Shown: piece by piece, positions 44,289 through 56,618 of the stretch | Numbering within the stretch: position 1 is the first letter of the stretch | Layout of the letters: every line of letters starts with the position of its first letter | Source: Scleromitrula shiraiana | Taxonomy: Eukaryota; Ascomycota; Leotiomycetes; Helotiales; Sclerotiniaceae | Reading direction: 5' to 3' | Length of the DNA: 64,000 bases | NCBI GenBank assembly: GCA_028455995.1 | Contig: JABELC010000001.1 | Coordinates: forward strand, 1,910,501-1,974,500 | The notes under the pieces: generated by a model | Databases searched by the model: none | What the model was told of the DNA's origin: nothing | The model's input: the letters and a program-made list of their open reading frames with translations, nothing else | Made by a program: the position numbers and the translations under genes

Positions 44289-47200
44289 TCAAACTGTCTC
44301 ATTAGGTGTTTCTTCTTCTTCGGCAGGTTCCTTCTTAACACCTGCATCCTTCTTCTTCTTCTCATTTTGTTTTTCGCTTGGCCCACCTAAGCCAAAATTA
44401 TCCCAGTTTATATTGCCACCGCCAGCTGAGCTATTGCCGAAAGAGTTAAACATGCGTGGCGGTGAACTAGGCATTGGTACATCGGTTGAGAAGAAGTCCT
44501 CGTCATATTGTGGAAGATTGTACGAGCCATTATCAAAGGTGGGAAGATCGGGCAAGTTGCTGAAATCCAGGTGCCTTGAGGGGGAATTCAGAGGATTGGC
44601 ACCATCGGACATGAGCAGATTAAGTTGAGCGGTAAAAGGTGATTCAAAAACAGCATTGCCACGAGGAGATCGGCGTCGGGATGCCGATCCAGGGGTTTTG
44701 CTTGGAGTTTTTGGAGGTGGCAATAGATGCCGACCAGGAGATCTCGCAGATTTAGCAGATCTAGAGACACTTCTGGTTATCGGTCGGTGACTTGGTGTAG
44801 GTCGAGTAGGAGTCTTGAATGGATTTCCAACAGGAGTCTTCTGAGTTGGAGTAGTTGGTCGAGCAAATTCTTCATCAAATAATCTCATGAGCTCAGCTTC
44901 GTCATCTGCATTTAAAGCAGGTAAGGCATTCTCCTTATCCAAGACCTCTCCATCTTTTGTACTGTGAAAGTCGATGACGACTTGAACAACATTCGTTGTG
45001 ACCTCACCTAAAACCTTTGGTGATCCATCCTTCCTCGGTGATGGAAATAAAAGTCTCCGTGTAGTGTCTGGCTCTCCTTCTTCCACTTCTACAGCAGAGT
45101 TTTGTGTCCACCTCGCCGGACTAGATTGTAAAGCTCTTCTTAGCGCTACAGATGCTGCATCTGAAGTCATGGCATTTAAACGCTTAGCAGGGCGAACGCT
45201 GCTAGCTCTGCGTACTTCGATTGGCTTTTGCTCAACTGGCTCGGCTGGCTCGGCTTGTTCTGTGGGATCAAGATCAATAGGTGATAGATGATCCAATCCA
45301 GTAGGACCCTCCGAGTGTCGTTGATAGATGTCGGATGGTTGGAAGGTTGCTTGAGATGCTGGCACACCCACAGTTTTCTTTGATTTAGTTGGCCGTTGTC
45401 TAGGCTTCTTCTTCTTAGGCTCCCCATCCTGGTTGCTCTTGTCCCATTTCTCCTCTGGACGCTGAGATTTGTACTTCGACATCCAGATACCGCAAGCTAT
45501 GGTAATTAGCAAAATTCAAGAAAGTTAAATTATACACAACTTACGATTGCAAAGGTTGAACTCCTTGAACTGCTTCGAATCTTCATCATGTGCTAAAGCT
45601 TTCTTGATAAGAAGATAAGAAGTAGGGTTTCCCTCCGCATCTCTCGCTAGAATATTGATTGTAGTTACTTTTCCAGGTTCTTCGGAATACTCATGATAAC
45701 CTGGAGCACCTTGATGTTCTTGTGACCATGCCTTCCGCCATGTTGGTGTTTCTATAGCGCCACAATTCTCGCAGTACGGTGGCATCTCCCCATTTGCGAT
45801 AGCAGCTTCTAACTTCTGCCTAATGGAGGCTTTCTTAGCCTCGGTTTGACGGGTCCATTGAGTTGGCTCTGGAGCTTCCGACATTGGGTGAGGGAATTCA
45901 GACCAGGTTTGTGAACGACTAAAGGTAGGCGGAAGAATAGGATCACTCGCAGGGATGGTTGGTTGAAGTGATCCAGTAGAAGCAGTTCGAGAAAACGTCT
46001 TGGATGCACGGGGCTGTGGGATAGCGGGGACGTGCATCTGTTGCACTTGCTGCATTTGATGCATTGGTTGCGATGGAGCTTGCGGCTGTGTGCTGTTAGG
46101 CGGTGTTGGGAGATGTAAAGTTGGGGGTGGTTGCGTCATTTGTGAGAGTTGACTTTGAGGTCGACAAGAATCAGGAGCGTTATCTGGTCGCAATGGAGGT
46201 AGTGTCTGTCCATCTTCAGATGCAATGCTCCCACGTCGTGACTTCGCCTGTTGAGCCTTGGAGGCTCTGGGCTTAGGGGGCTCAATGATAGGCATCCTGG
46301 TAGGAAGGAATTCCATAGGACCTGGAGTCTCTTCTTCGATTTGTAGTTCATGATGGATTCTGCTTTCTGGCTGTGATTTGCGCGGTCCACGTCTTCTGGT
46401 ATACTTCTTGGCGACTTCGATATCTTCGTCATCAATAGGACGCAATGCACCATCGTCTTCGACAAATAGGTCGTCTAGCGAACCGCTCATGAATCCCGAA
46501 TCTAATCTAGGCATCGGAGGTAATGAGGGACTAGAAGGGCATGGTGGACTTGAACCTATTGGAGTTCCAGTTCTAAGCACAGGCGGGGATGAAGCAATGT
46601 CTTGAGGTGTGAATGCAGGGCTCATTCGTTCGGGAGATGGATTCGCAGATTCGATTGAGAGTCTCAGTTGATCTTCTGGGCCGACTGAGGGCTCAAGTTG
46701 CGGGTAATGTGACATATGTCCTGCCGGGGAACTCATTTGAGTAATTGAATCTTGTCTTAGTCCACTTTGGGACTGTGGTCTGTGCTGATTTGCAAATTGC
46801 GGTAAATGTGGTACTGGTGTAGGAGCCCGTGGCGTATCCTGTAAATGGTTGCCTTGGATCTGCGTTCCGTTCATAGCCAGTGGTCTGAAAGTGCGTATGG
46901 AGCCTGCGGTGCTTGCTGTTACTCGAAGTGAATCGGATCCTGTACCAAATGCTGATTTACTATTCCAGTCTGTCTGTGTGATTTTCGCCCTCTTCTTAGG
47001 TGCTGGGCCATCATCACCATCTGTTCCATCCTCATAACCGGAAGTATTGCCCCCCATTGTTGCAAGCTTCTTCGGAGGTCGGCCCCGTCTTTTCTTCACC
47101 ACTGCTGTCCTGGATGATGGTCGAGGGATCTGCTGGTCTTTACTAAGAGTAGATGTAGCCATTTGAGCTTCGTTTGAAAGTGCTGGAGCGATAGGCTGGT

Positions 47201-48027
47201 GACTATAAGGATTAGATGGTGGCGGAGCTGGTTGGAGACGAGGACTGAGAAGCTGATTCACTACTTCCATACTCGTTCCATTTCTTTTCATGTTCGGCAT
47301 GTTGACCGGCGTTGGCGCCATCGGGGGAGCATTCTGATTCGACTGTATAAAATTATTCCATTCATTCTGGTCGAAACTTGGTGAGATTCCATGGCTCGAA
47401 TTTCTGACATTGTTGCTGTATTCAATTTGTACTGTCGTTTGAACTGGGACCATCCGAAGTTTAACCTCCAACGTTTCCTTCACTCCATTTGCGAATAACC
47501 CAAGGATATTTTTGCACACCCGCCCAGTAACTAGCTTTTGTGGTTGAGCGGCTAAAGGGTTAGGCACTGGCGGAGGATTTATCAAAGCTTTCGAAAGCAT
47601 TCCCTGTCCCACTAAAGGGTTATCATATTCGGAAAAGTCGTAAGCGTAAACGGTGAAATCTCGCCCAGGGCGAGGAAGAAGCTCCGGGCTACATTCGATA
47701 ATTGCTTGAAGACATGTGTATAGTTCGATGACACCGATCGAATTCGAGTCGTCCATAACAACAGTCTGAATTTGGAGAACATGTGGCCATCGTGCTAAAC
47801 AATTGGTTTTGCATTCGTCATCGAAAGTATAGAGTACCTTGACTATAGGGAGTCTTGTTATAAGTATTGTATCAAAATTTTCCTACTATAGCAAAGCACT
47901 TACGTCTCATCGGTCTGACCGATACTCCATCTTCGTTAACATCATTGTTATTCGTGGTAGGAGGAGCTTGAGATTGCTGGCTCTGAGGTTGAGGAGGCCC
48001 CGTTGCTACCCCTGCAGGAGATGACAT
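44289..48027 (-). CDS. Ams2/Spt21-like GATA zinc-finger protein
   Basis: Three exons, 48027..47904, 47842..45545 and 45496..44289, give 1209 aa. The joins read RPMR|LKVLYTFDDECK and FNLCN|PCGIWMSKYK. The N-terminus (LKVLYTFDDECKTNCLARWP, then IGVIELYTCLQAI) is the Ams2/Spt21 domain found in regulators of histone-gene transcription. An AT-hook lies at about 291-300 (KKRRGRPPKK). The zinc finger uses Cys732, Cys735, Cys806 and Cys809 (CENCGAIETPTWR ... NLCNPCGIW), with about 70 residues between the Cys pairs rather than 17-20. Between these lie long Pro/Gln/Ser-rich stretches. The C-terminal third is basic and Ser/Pro-rich. By analogy it acts in the nucleus in histone expression or silencing; this role is inferred. 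Confidence 0.88.
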
Positions 48028-49074
48028 TTCGACCTTTCTCAGGCTTCAATACCTGGTCAAATGGGTATTGAGCTGTTGAGAAAGTCTTTTGGGGATTGTA
48101 GAGGTTATAAGATCATAAAGTGGAAATTAAATAGGGTGGTGAGGAGTTTCGTTGACTAGTATATCGCGTTTGAACGTGTATTTTCTTCGACGCGTTGAAG
48201 AACTTTTGTAAAGTGAATTAATTAAGCGCTAAAAGCTTCCCTGAAGTTGGAAATTATCATTCATTGACAGTAATAAAACAGAACAGAACTCTTTAGATTT
48301 TGATAGAAACTATTGTTAAAAGCTCTCACTTTTAGGAGAATTGAAAGGTTTGTTGTTTGTAATACGTGGTTGTTGAAGTAGTTGTAGAAATAGATGCTCT
48401 ATCTGATTTTAATGTACTTCATAAGTGGTATTGGTTAATTGTAGATTTCGAGATTCGAGATCGCGAATATTGAATGGAAATTGGAGATGACACTAGTCCT
48501 AATATAGTTAATTAATTATACCCCTGATAGTGCATTAGCGGAGTAGTGCGTGCTTTTTAGGTCTAAGGCATCAAATCAGGCAAACAGAAATCCTAAAAAG
48601 TTGCATCAGCGGGATGTTTAGTCACCTCTTGTGTAATCGGTAGAAGAGAGCTCTTAAAACATACCACATCAACTAACATTGAAAATGATATTCGATAAGT
48701 TTAAGAACTTTGGATTTTCATGTTCAAATTGATGGGGGGATATGTGGAGCTTTATATACTCTCGGTTAAGAAGGAACCTTTTGATACTGAGCTTAATTAA
48801 TGACTCAAGCCTGCTTCACAATTCGATAGCCTATTACATCTTTGCTCCTTTTCCATACCATCACATCACATGATAATATTTTGATTTTATAAAGTTTGTA
48901 TCATATTTCTTTTATTTTTAATCATTGCGATCGCTAATCCATCAGCATGGTGAAAATTTCTTCGTGTAAGACGATGGCTTCATAATTCCCACCCATCCTC
49001 ACAAACAAATACCCTATCATACAGTAAAACCATGATACATAGCCGATAAAAAGTATTGACTAACTTAATGGCCA
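48028..49074. other. Intergenic region upstream of the GATA gene
   Basis: 1.05 kb holding the GATA-gene promoter and leader and the hydrolase 3' flank. No supported frame. Confidence 0.5.
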
Positions 49075-50630
49075 TTATATCCACGCAAGTCCCTTTTCTG
49101 TCTGCATTGTCTTTCTTTGGAGAATCTCCGACACAACCTCTCTTACACCCTGTTTACCTTCCGTTTGTTGTACAAAGTGGTTGATGATTTGGAATGCCGA
49201 TTTTCCATCAGCTTTAACCACCCTTTCAACATCATCCTCCGTGGGAGCACCAAATCTGAGTGGATATTCACTATAATCCTTATCATTCAATAATCGTAAT
49301 CGTTCTGAGCCTTCTATTTTGAAGAACTGATCCGCAACTTTGTCTTCGGGTTTAATTTCCTCCAGAGTTTTAGGCTGCCACTCAGGATCGAAGGTTTTTC
49401 GGATAAGAAGTGCATCCACACCTTCCGTAAAGTCCGGATGACGCATGAACTTAGATGCAATTTGATGTTCTCTTTGGAAAGTCTCGGCTATCGACCAATT
49501 TTTACCGAGAATCATCTGGCGCAATGCCACATGAACACTTGTAGGTGATCGTTTGTGCAAAGTCGCAATGGTTTCTTCAGCCCATTCTTTAGTTTCCCCT
49601 TTCTCAGCCTGTAAAGCGGCAATGATATCGGATACTGTTTCTTTACTAAAGCACCTATCGATGGCATTTCGTAGTTCGCCACTAATAAGTATCGGCTCAT
49701 CGTGAGGAAGTCCAGTGCAATATTCTTCAATAGTGGCATTGATTAGTTTTGCCCTCTCAGCCAACGATTCATAATCCTTGAATCGGAGTTCTGCCAAACG
49801 CTTTTCCAATGCCGGTAGAGAGCTTGAATGGATATAATGTGTCGCGATACCAGCGTAAAAGGCATTTACTCCCTTCAATCGCTCACTAGTTAATGCAAGA
49901 TATGTTCCAACAGCTCCCGACATTCTAGGGAGAAAGAACGAAGCTCCGACATCTGGGAAAAATCCGATTGAAGTCTCTGGCATAGCAAATAATGTCTTCT
50001 CCGTAGCTATTCGGAATGGAGCATGAATACTCAAACCAACCCCACCTCCCATCGTAATACCGTCTAAGAAGGCAATGTAAGGCTTGGAGTATGTTGCAAT
50101 CAAGTGGTCCAGCTTGTATTCAAGGGCAAAATAGTCTGATGATCTTTGCTGGCCTTCAGGGCCTTGTTGGTTGTCCAGGGCAAGATCAGATACGTCCCCA
50201 CCTGAGCAGAAAGCCTTTGGGCCTGAACCTTTGATAATAATCACATTCGCCATATCCGACTTCGCCCATTCTTGTAATCTCGGTACGATCTTTCGAATCA
50301 TCGATCCATTGAGGGAGTGTAACTTCGCGGGTCTATTGAGCTCGATCGTTCTCACACCATATAAAGTATTGAACAATACATCCTCCTTCTCATCTGTTGG
50401 AAGTTCTCGGATGACTTCTGACTCTCCATTATGCCGCGACTCTGTAGCTGTAGCCATCTAGATGATCAATTAATACCTGAAACTCTACAATCGATCATAG
50501 AATTCCAAACCTGTGCTCTACCTGCAAACGCAGGGTTTGTAATCTTAGCTCGCAAAGGCATGGCAGTATATCTCGAGCTACAAGAGCGAACCGCCGCTCC
50601 AGCTCTATAACCCAAAGATCTTGCGAACAT
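49075..50630 (-). CDS. 3-hydroxyisobutyryl-CoA hydrolase, mitochondrial
   Basis: The main exon is 50457..49075. An upstream exon 50630..50511 (MFARSLGYRAGAAVRSCSSR onward) joins at CAG|GTTTGG...CTAG to give 500 aa. The enzyme removes CoA from 3-hydroxyisobutyryl-CoA in valine breakdown. Crotonase-fold motifs are GVRTIELNRPAKLHSLNGSM, GSGPKAFCSGGDVSDLAL (oxyanion hole), ITMGGGVGLSIHAPFRIATE and PETSIGFFPDVGASFFLPRM. The last two carry the Glu and Asp typical of HIBCH rather than hydratases. Exon 1 supplies an Arg/Ser/Ala presequence and the MPLRAKITNPAFAG segment; its donor is not consensus, so the join is inferred. Initiation at 50457 would give a protein lacking the presequence. Confidence 0.87.
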
Positions 50631-50872
50631 CAAGAACAGCACACCACCCGGGTATCGAATTGGCTTTAAAAAGAGAATGCGGAGAACTAAATTCTCATAC
50701 CTCGGAGTAAAGTAATCGGATCGGTTTGTGACCGCCCGCAAAATTTAAGGTTTTGCGCTAAACTATTTTGAGAACTTCACATACGCGCATAATTTTTGGG
50801 AGCTTGTTTGACGGACGGCCTGATTTTATTGTACCTAGGCCCTTACTTATCTACGAAAACATCATCACAATC
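50631..50872. promoter_or_regulatory. Divergent promoter, HIBCH / Sm-D2
   Basis: 242 bp between two outward-facing start codons. The frame of HIBCH exon 1 stays open into it, but the first Met with presequence character is at 50630. Confidence 0.4.
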
Positions 50873-51466
50873 ATGGCCGATGCAAAGATACAGTTAGTCT
50901 TGTCTAATACTCCATTCTAGATATGCGCATTCGCTGACCAAATATTTAGAGAACTTCTCGCCAAGCCTCGCAATGAGCTCACGTACGTCTTCTACCTTCC
51001 CTTCCACACGCCCTCATATCACCCATACTAATATATTGATCAGCGAGTTTGAGGTAGCCCAAATCGAAGAACACGAATTCACATCTGGACCCCTCTCTCT
51101 CCTACAAGCCGCTGTCCGTTCCCATGGACAAGTTCTCATCTCCTGCCGTAACAACCGAAAACTCCTTGCGCGCGTCAAGGCTTTTGACCGACATTGCAAT
51201 ATGGTTCTTGAGAACGTGAAGGAGATGTGGACAGAAACACCAAGATTAAGTGGTGGCGGAAAAGGAAGACCGGTTAACAAGGATAGATTTATTAGTAAGA
51301 TGTAAGTATTTGGTCTTGGGGAGGTTTTGATGAGATAGATGAACGGTGTGGCCTAAAGCGAAGGAAATCTTTTTGTTAAGAAGAAATGTCCGATAAAATG
51401 CTAATGGTTTCGCCTTTCCCTAGGTTTCTGAGAGGAGATTCAGTTATTCTAGTCCTCCTCAGCTGA
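50873..51466 (+). CDS. SMD2: Small nuclear ribonucleoprotein Sm-D2
   Basis: Four exons, 50873..50892, 50950..50982, 51044..51301 and 51424..51466, give 117 aa. The tiny first exons read MADAKIQ|ELLAKPRNELT and join in phase to EFEVAQIEEHEFTSGPLSLL. SmD2 is one of seven Sm proteins forming the ring around U1, U2, U4 and U5 snRNAs in the spliceosome. The Sm1 motif covers VLISCRNNRKLLARVKAFDR plus HCNMVLENVKEMW. The Sm2 motif (FISKMFLRGDSVILVLLS) is completed by the last exon. Four exons over 600 bp is dense for this window; a spliceosome component is itself encoded by a highly split gene. Without exons 1, 2 and 4 the visible frame lacks both ends. Confidence 0.96.
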
Positions 51467-52083
51467 GCGCTCGTTGTTTGAATTTCACGATAAGGATGGA
51501 CCAATACAAGATATGACAGGCTACAATCAAATAATCAATAAGGATGGGATTTGTGGGAGATTAAATGCGAATACAATGGGCGTTGTCAAAAGTCGACAAA
51601 TATACCAAACCATATTAGGACTTCGCTATGAATTTGATGCATGCAAAGTTCATGCCCGTAGGGAACAATTTGACCGAGAACAGGAGAGTTGTCGAATAAG
51701 AAAAATTATGTTCTTCAAGTTGTTCAAATTTATATATGATGCATGTGATTCGATTTGTGATTACGAATACCACTGGTCATCTTCTTCTGCAGGTTAGTTC
51801 TATTATTTTTCCTTTCTTGTTTCATCGATTCCTCTTATAAGCATTGTGATGAACAAATCAATAGTTTTTTAACCCTTAATGGTGCTTTTGTACCTTGAAG
51901 ATTAAAAACAACAACACTCTAACTTTTTCCTGAATGCTTCTTATGCACTTTTTCTTAGTTGCAAGTATAATTGATTATCAACTCAAACTGACGTTCTTGT
52001 GCACAGATTCAAAATATCAAACTCCATTCATGTGATTTCATTGTACGTTACTAATTGCTAATACTGTAGGATCATGAAGCGGC
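51467..52083. other. Convergent 3' spacer with an open 107-codon frame
   Basis: 617 bp. A frame at 51474-51797 is open and has an even amino-acid mix but begins at a non-ATG codon eight bases after the SMD2 stop; it is more likely 3' untranslated sequence. Confidence 0.5.
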
Positions 52084-53906
52084 TCAAACTAACTCATAAT
52101 CCGAATCCCCCAAACCAGCAAGTCCTAAGAAGAACTCACTCAAGCCCCAGGCTCCAGGATCAGGTACCTGCTCGAATCCTGTGCCGCCAATATACACTGT
52201 TCTTCCCAGGCTAGCCTTCATTCCCTTTGTTCCTTCCGCTCCCTTCCTGGATGCTTCCGCTGCTTTCTTAACATCTCCTGTTTTAGTCAAAGTCTCCACG
52301 AATGGATACAAGGCATCCACTAAAGTACGGTCTCCTGGCTTGGCTGGTGTATATCGCGACAGAGCTTCAGATGCCGATTGTAATGCCTTGGCCCAAACTT
52401 CCGAAGTTGCTTGGCCAGCTGAAGCGTTGTCGCGAAGTGCTGCTAACAATGAGTTGAGGAAGATGGCGTACAGAGCTCCCGACGTTCCGTCCATTGTATT
52501 TTCGACTACTTGCACGATTTTGCTGAGGTCCACAACGGCATCGCCAGAAAGCTTCTCTTTCGAGATCATAGCAAGTACCGCTGTATCTAGTTAGAATTCA
52601 GAATAATTGAAGAATAAAAATATCACTCACATTCAGCACCTCTCTTCAAACCGATACCGCAGTCGCCATCTCCTACTACCGTGTCATACTTAGTAACATC
52701 AGGTTCTGCGGCAATCAACTTTTGTAGACCGCCTGTTAATGCAGCTTTTGTTGCATCTGCATCTAGTTTTAATCCACTAGGTTTGGTATCTCCTTCGGAC
52801 TTTGCAGAGCCACTTCTGGTTTCCTTGTTTTTGGCCTCCCACGTTTCCTTTCTGATCGGGGCAGCCCAGCCAGACACCTCACTTGGAGCATCCAATAGTT
52901 GCAACATGCTAGGTCCACCAATGTTAGTGTTTACGACATTCAACAATGAGATGCTGAATCCAAGACCGTTCAGACTCGTCATGTAGGTTCCAGCAAGAAT
53001 CCTGACCGGCTTGATATTGTAGTTCTTTTCGAGCTGGTCAACAACCTCCGCAGTGATCCCACCAAGTTCTAACACACTAACACCTCCAAGGTTGTTGATC
53101 ATAAGCACGACTTCGTTGGAATTGACCGTGAGAAATGCTCGATCCTTGTCCTTCGAGTCCAATAGTTGTACGAGCATTCTTGTAACAAGCTCTGGTAACT
53201 CAACCTTTGCCCTACCACTTCCAGGCTCGTTATGAATTCCCATTCCAATTTCTACTTCTTCATATGCCAAACTCTCACTCGAATTTGGATCTGAAGGTGC
53301 TCGACCTGGAACATGAACATGATCCAAAGAAGCTCCTACACTGACGATGTTCTCTGCCGTCAGCTTGCCCACCTTATAAACATCTTCCAAGCTCGCACCG
53401 GTAGCAGCTAATGCCCCTGTAATCTTGTGAACAAGCACCGTACCGGCAATACCTCTCCTGCCTACCTTCCCGGCTTTCTCCCTTCCAACACCAACATCAT
53501 CACCTACCACTAGCATTTCTACTTTCAATCCAGCAGCTTTAGCTTTCTCAACTGCCATACCAAAATTCAAGACATCGCCTGTATAATTCATGACCGTAAC
53601 CAGAATTCCTTTCTCGGTTTCAACTCGAGACATTACAGCTCTGCGAATTTGTTCGGCAGAAGGTGACGCAAAGATTGTTCCAGCGACAGCGGCAGCGAGT
53701 ACTCCATCTCCAACGAAGGCACCAAAGCTCGGTTCATGACCAGAGCCTCCGCCAGATATGATGGAAACTTGGGAGGTATGGCCAGGTCTTCGATATACGA
53801 TTTTATTTTCGGCATCGAGAGCGATGGATGGGTTGGTCAGGGTAAGGGCGTGAAGAGCTGTGTTTACGAGGTGTGTGGGGTCATTGATGAAATGTTTTGC
53901 CGCCAT
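52084..53906 (-). CDS. Dihydroxyacetone kinase
   Basis: Two exons, 53906..52631 and 52580..52084, join in phase (KRGAE|SVLAMISKEKL) to give 590 aa. The ATP-dependent kinase phosphorylates dihydroxyacetone, and often glyceraldehyde, in glycerol use and detoxification. The DAK1 (DhaK) half shows SIISGGGSGHEPSFGAFVGD at about 48-67 and GMGIHNEPGSGR, whose His225 is the residue that binds the ketone covalently. A Ser/Lys/Gly linker at about 355-385 precedes the DAK2 (DhaL) half, with the Mg-ATP motif VVGDGDCGIGLKRG. DMDGTSGALYAIFLN-type sequence (here TMDGTSGALYAIF) and GRTVYIG follow. Both halves are complete, so this is the fused eukaryotic enzyme of usual length. Confidence 0.96.
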
Positions 53907-54409
53907 TGTTTATAACGGTGTGATTTATTATAGATGTAATCTACAGAGTAGATAGATAGGAAGTATTGATTGTAGTTAAGAGCAGGAGAGAGGAAGGAAA
54001 GTTGAATGAGTGATAAGAAATAAGAAAGAGATGGATGAATGAATGAATGGCAAGAGCTAAGACGGATTAAATACTTCGAGTTCTATCACACAACTTGCAA
54101 ATACCTACCAGAATTGTGTCTTTTGATTCAGAAGTTCAACCGGTTTGTTGTATCTCAGAAGCGGGGGCAGCTGTGATGTAGTTACATTTGAGTACGTACA
54201 GTACGTGGTGTAAATAATGCGGGCTGGTGCGGGGTCAGGTCAAGGTACCAAAAATATTGGCGTGGGGCGCCAGGGGGAATTTAATGGGACAAAAAGATAA
54301 GGTAGGGGTACAAAATCTTTTTCCGACGATTGAACCACAATTTCGTCACCATTCGTAAACACACTCCACCACACGCACCTCTCCCTCTCTCTCGACAACA
54401 AAAACAAGA
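53907..54409. other. Divergent upstream region, DAK / CSL4
   Basis: 503 bp between the outward-facing starts of dihydroxyacetone kinase and Csl4. It contains a short GAATG run near 54040; no supported frame. Confidence 0.5.
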
Positions 54410-55117
54410 ATGTCACAAATCCCACTCATCGCCGTCCCAGGTCAACTCCTCGGCTCCGTATCCGAATATCTTCCTGGCCCCGGAACGCACATTCAATCCT
54501 CCAATTTATACGCCTCAATTCTCGGTCCCATCAAAACCGTAGCACCTCCCAAACCCAGCGGACCTCAGAAACGGCCTACGAAAATAACTCCCGTTGCTCC
54601 CACCCCGCTCTCTACAATTTCTATCGAGAGAACGCTGTCAGAAGGCAAGGCGGAGATCATACCCGAAGTCAATAGTGTGGTGTTGTGCCGTGTGACAAGA
54701 ATTACACCTAGACAAGCTACAGTTGCAATCTTGGTGGTGGGAGAGACTGTTCTGGATGGAGAGTGGCAGGGTTTGATTAGAGTGCAGGATGTTAGAGCGA
54801 CGGAGAAAGATAAGGTTAGGATCTTCGAAAGCTTTAGACCGGGGGATATTGTTAGAGCTATTGTGGTGAGTTTTCCTCTGCTACCGGGTTTCCCTCAGGC
54901 GTATGTGAATGAATCATGGATACTAATCGTGTGCCGATTCCTATAGATCTCACTGGGTGACCAGTCGAATTACTATCTTAGCACAGCTAGGAACGAGTTG
55001 GGTGTCATCATGGCGACAAGCGAGGCTGGTAATGCGATGTACCCGGTGAGCTGGAAGGAATATAAAGATCCAGAGACGGGCTTGAGTGAAAGCAGAAAGG
55101 TTGCAAAGCCATTTTGA
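54410..55117 (+). CDS. CSL4: RNA exosome cap subunit Csl4
   Basis: Two exons, 54410..54865 and 54947..55117, join at DIVRAIV|ISLGDQSNYYLS to give 208 aa. Csl4 is one of three S1/KH cap proteins of the RNA exosome and helps guide RNA to the nuclease core. The N-terminal domain reads VPGQLLGSVSEYLPGPGTHI. The middle (about 45-75) is a Pro/Lys-rich linker. The S1 domain begins near VNSVVLCRVTRITPRQATVA and continues GLIRVQDVRATEKDKVRIFE and SFRPGDIVRA. The end NELGVIMATSEAGNAMYPVS is strongly conserved in Csl4. Unspliced reading would truncate the S1 domain with a false tail. Confidence 0.95.
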
Positions 55118-56618
55118 TCTGCGAGGTTCTTCTAGACTTTATTTAGAGGGGGAGGGACGCAATTGTCCTGTATATATATCTGCATAGCGTGCGGAGTTCA
55201 AGGCGTTTTTGAGGATATACCAATTCACAAAGTTTATGATCAGGTATTTTATATCTTTGGTGCCATGGCTCTGGAGGCGTGACGCTTAATTAAATCTGCT
55301 GCATGTATGCTCCTAACGGGAAACATCTGTGAAGAGCTGCCCTACGCATGGCCACCTCCCTAGATTCTTGAATAAGAACGGCCTACGGCTCACTCCAACA
55401 ATGGTCTCGGCCCTCAGTACTATGCTACTCTATTTATCTTTTCAAACCTGCATACTACTTCTTCGCCCAGTCATCCAGCACCATCCACCAAGAGGCATAT
55501 CATTCATACACCATCTTCAAATATATACATTGATCATCTAGTTTCTATCTAAAAATCAACAGTTTTAGACAAATAATACCAAATGAGAGTTCAAATTTCT
55601 GTGAAACTATGACAAATATTATATCTCTTGATCGATATCCTTTTTAAACTAAAGACTAAATAGTAAAGGTGGTCTGCGAAGCTCCATATCAAGAATTGCT
55701 GTTATTCCTACACCCATTCAATAGCTACACAATCGTTGGAACGCCTTCGCTCAAATAGTGATTCCAGAACACTTCCTTCTCCTACTTGAACTCTACGCCT
55801 CTCTTGGAGTTCCACAAAGTCATACTCGGGATGGCTGCGCATCAAGTATGCTTAGCCGTCCGGGAACAGAATACCAATCTTGTCTACAAAACAAACATTT
55901 CGTTTTGTTAGTCTTTACATCCAGCCTTGCAAAAAGGCATATGAGCCTGCCAAGAACACAAACTTGCTTCTTTCTGCATCCCTGGGGCAAGCCTGGACAC
56001 ATCATATTGCTTTTGTATGCTTGGGCATCTATCTCACGTTACAGAAGGCTGAGCTGAATATTCGACGGGTTACACGCTCGGATATTCCATCCGTTATGAG
56101 TGCGGGTGTTACTTGATACAGTTATGTGACTTTTGGAGTATTTGAGTATTGAGCAAACATTTTCTATTACCGCATTACGTTGAGCCGTTTAAGTTCTGAT
56201 ATACAATTATATATATAAACTTTAGATTTTAGATATTCATATTCAATACAAGCAGTCAAAATGAATTAGAAAACAAAGCATCGTATTGCTTATAGTCTAG
56301 ATAGATATTCAAATATATATTATCCAAAATATATTTAAATGCCTGGATTCTGAATGGACATTAGAAAATTAATCGGCTCGTGTATCATTGATTATTCTTA
56401 TCGTTGGGAATTGAGAGAGAACAGTAATGAAACCTAACATCTACATCGGCTGCTGATGCATTATCATACTCAGATTTCTGGTCAGAGGGGAATATTACTA
56501 ATCTGATCTGTGATTCATCTACAGGTGTCTAAACCTCTAAATAACAAAAGTACTGATGGCGTGAGCCTTTGGATATCATCTATTTACATGCTTCCTTCTA
56601 CGAGGCCACTGCTCTTCT
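55118..56618. other. 1.5 kb intergenic region, possible remnant
   Basis: Overlapping plus-strand frames at 55758-56117 have mixed, coding-like composition (for example SLGQAWTHHIAFVCLGIYLT), but no consistent start, splice site or domain. They may be a gene relic. The rest, especially 56100-56400, is A+T-rich. Confidence 0.45.

Noticed and set aside
52181..52594. 137-codon plus-strand frame opposite dihydroxyacetone kinase
   Set aside because: Antisense shadow of the DAK2 domain.
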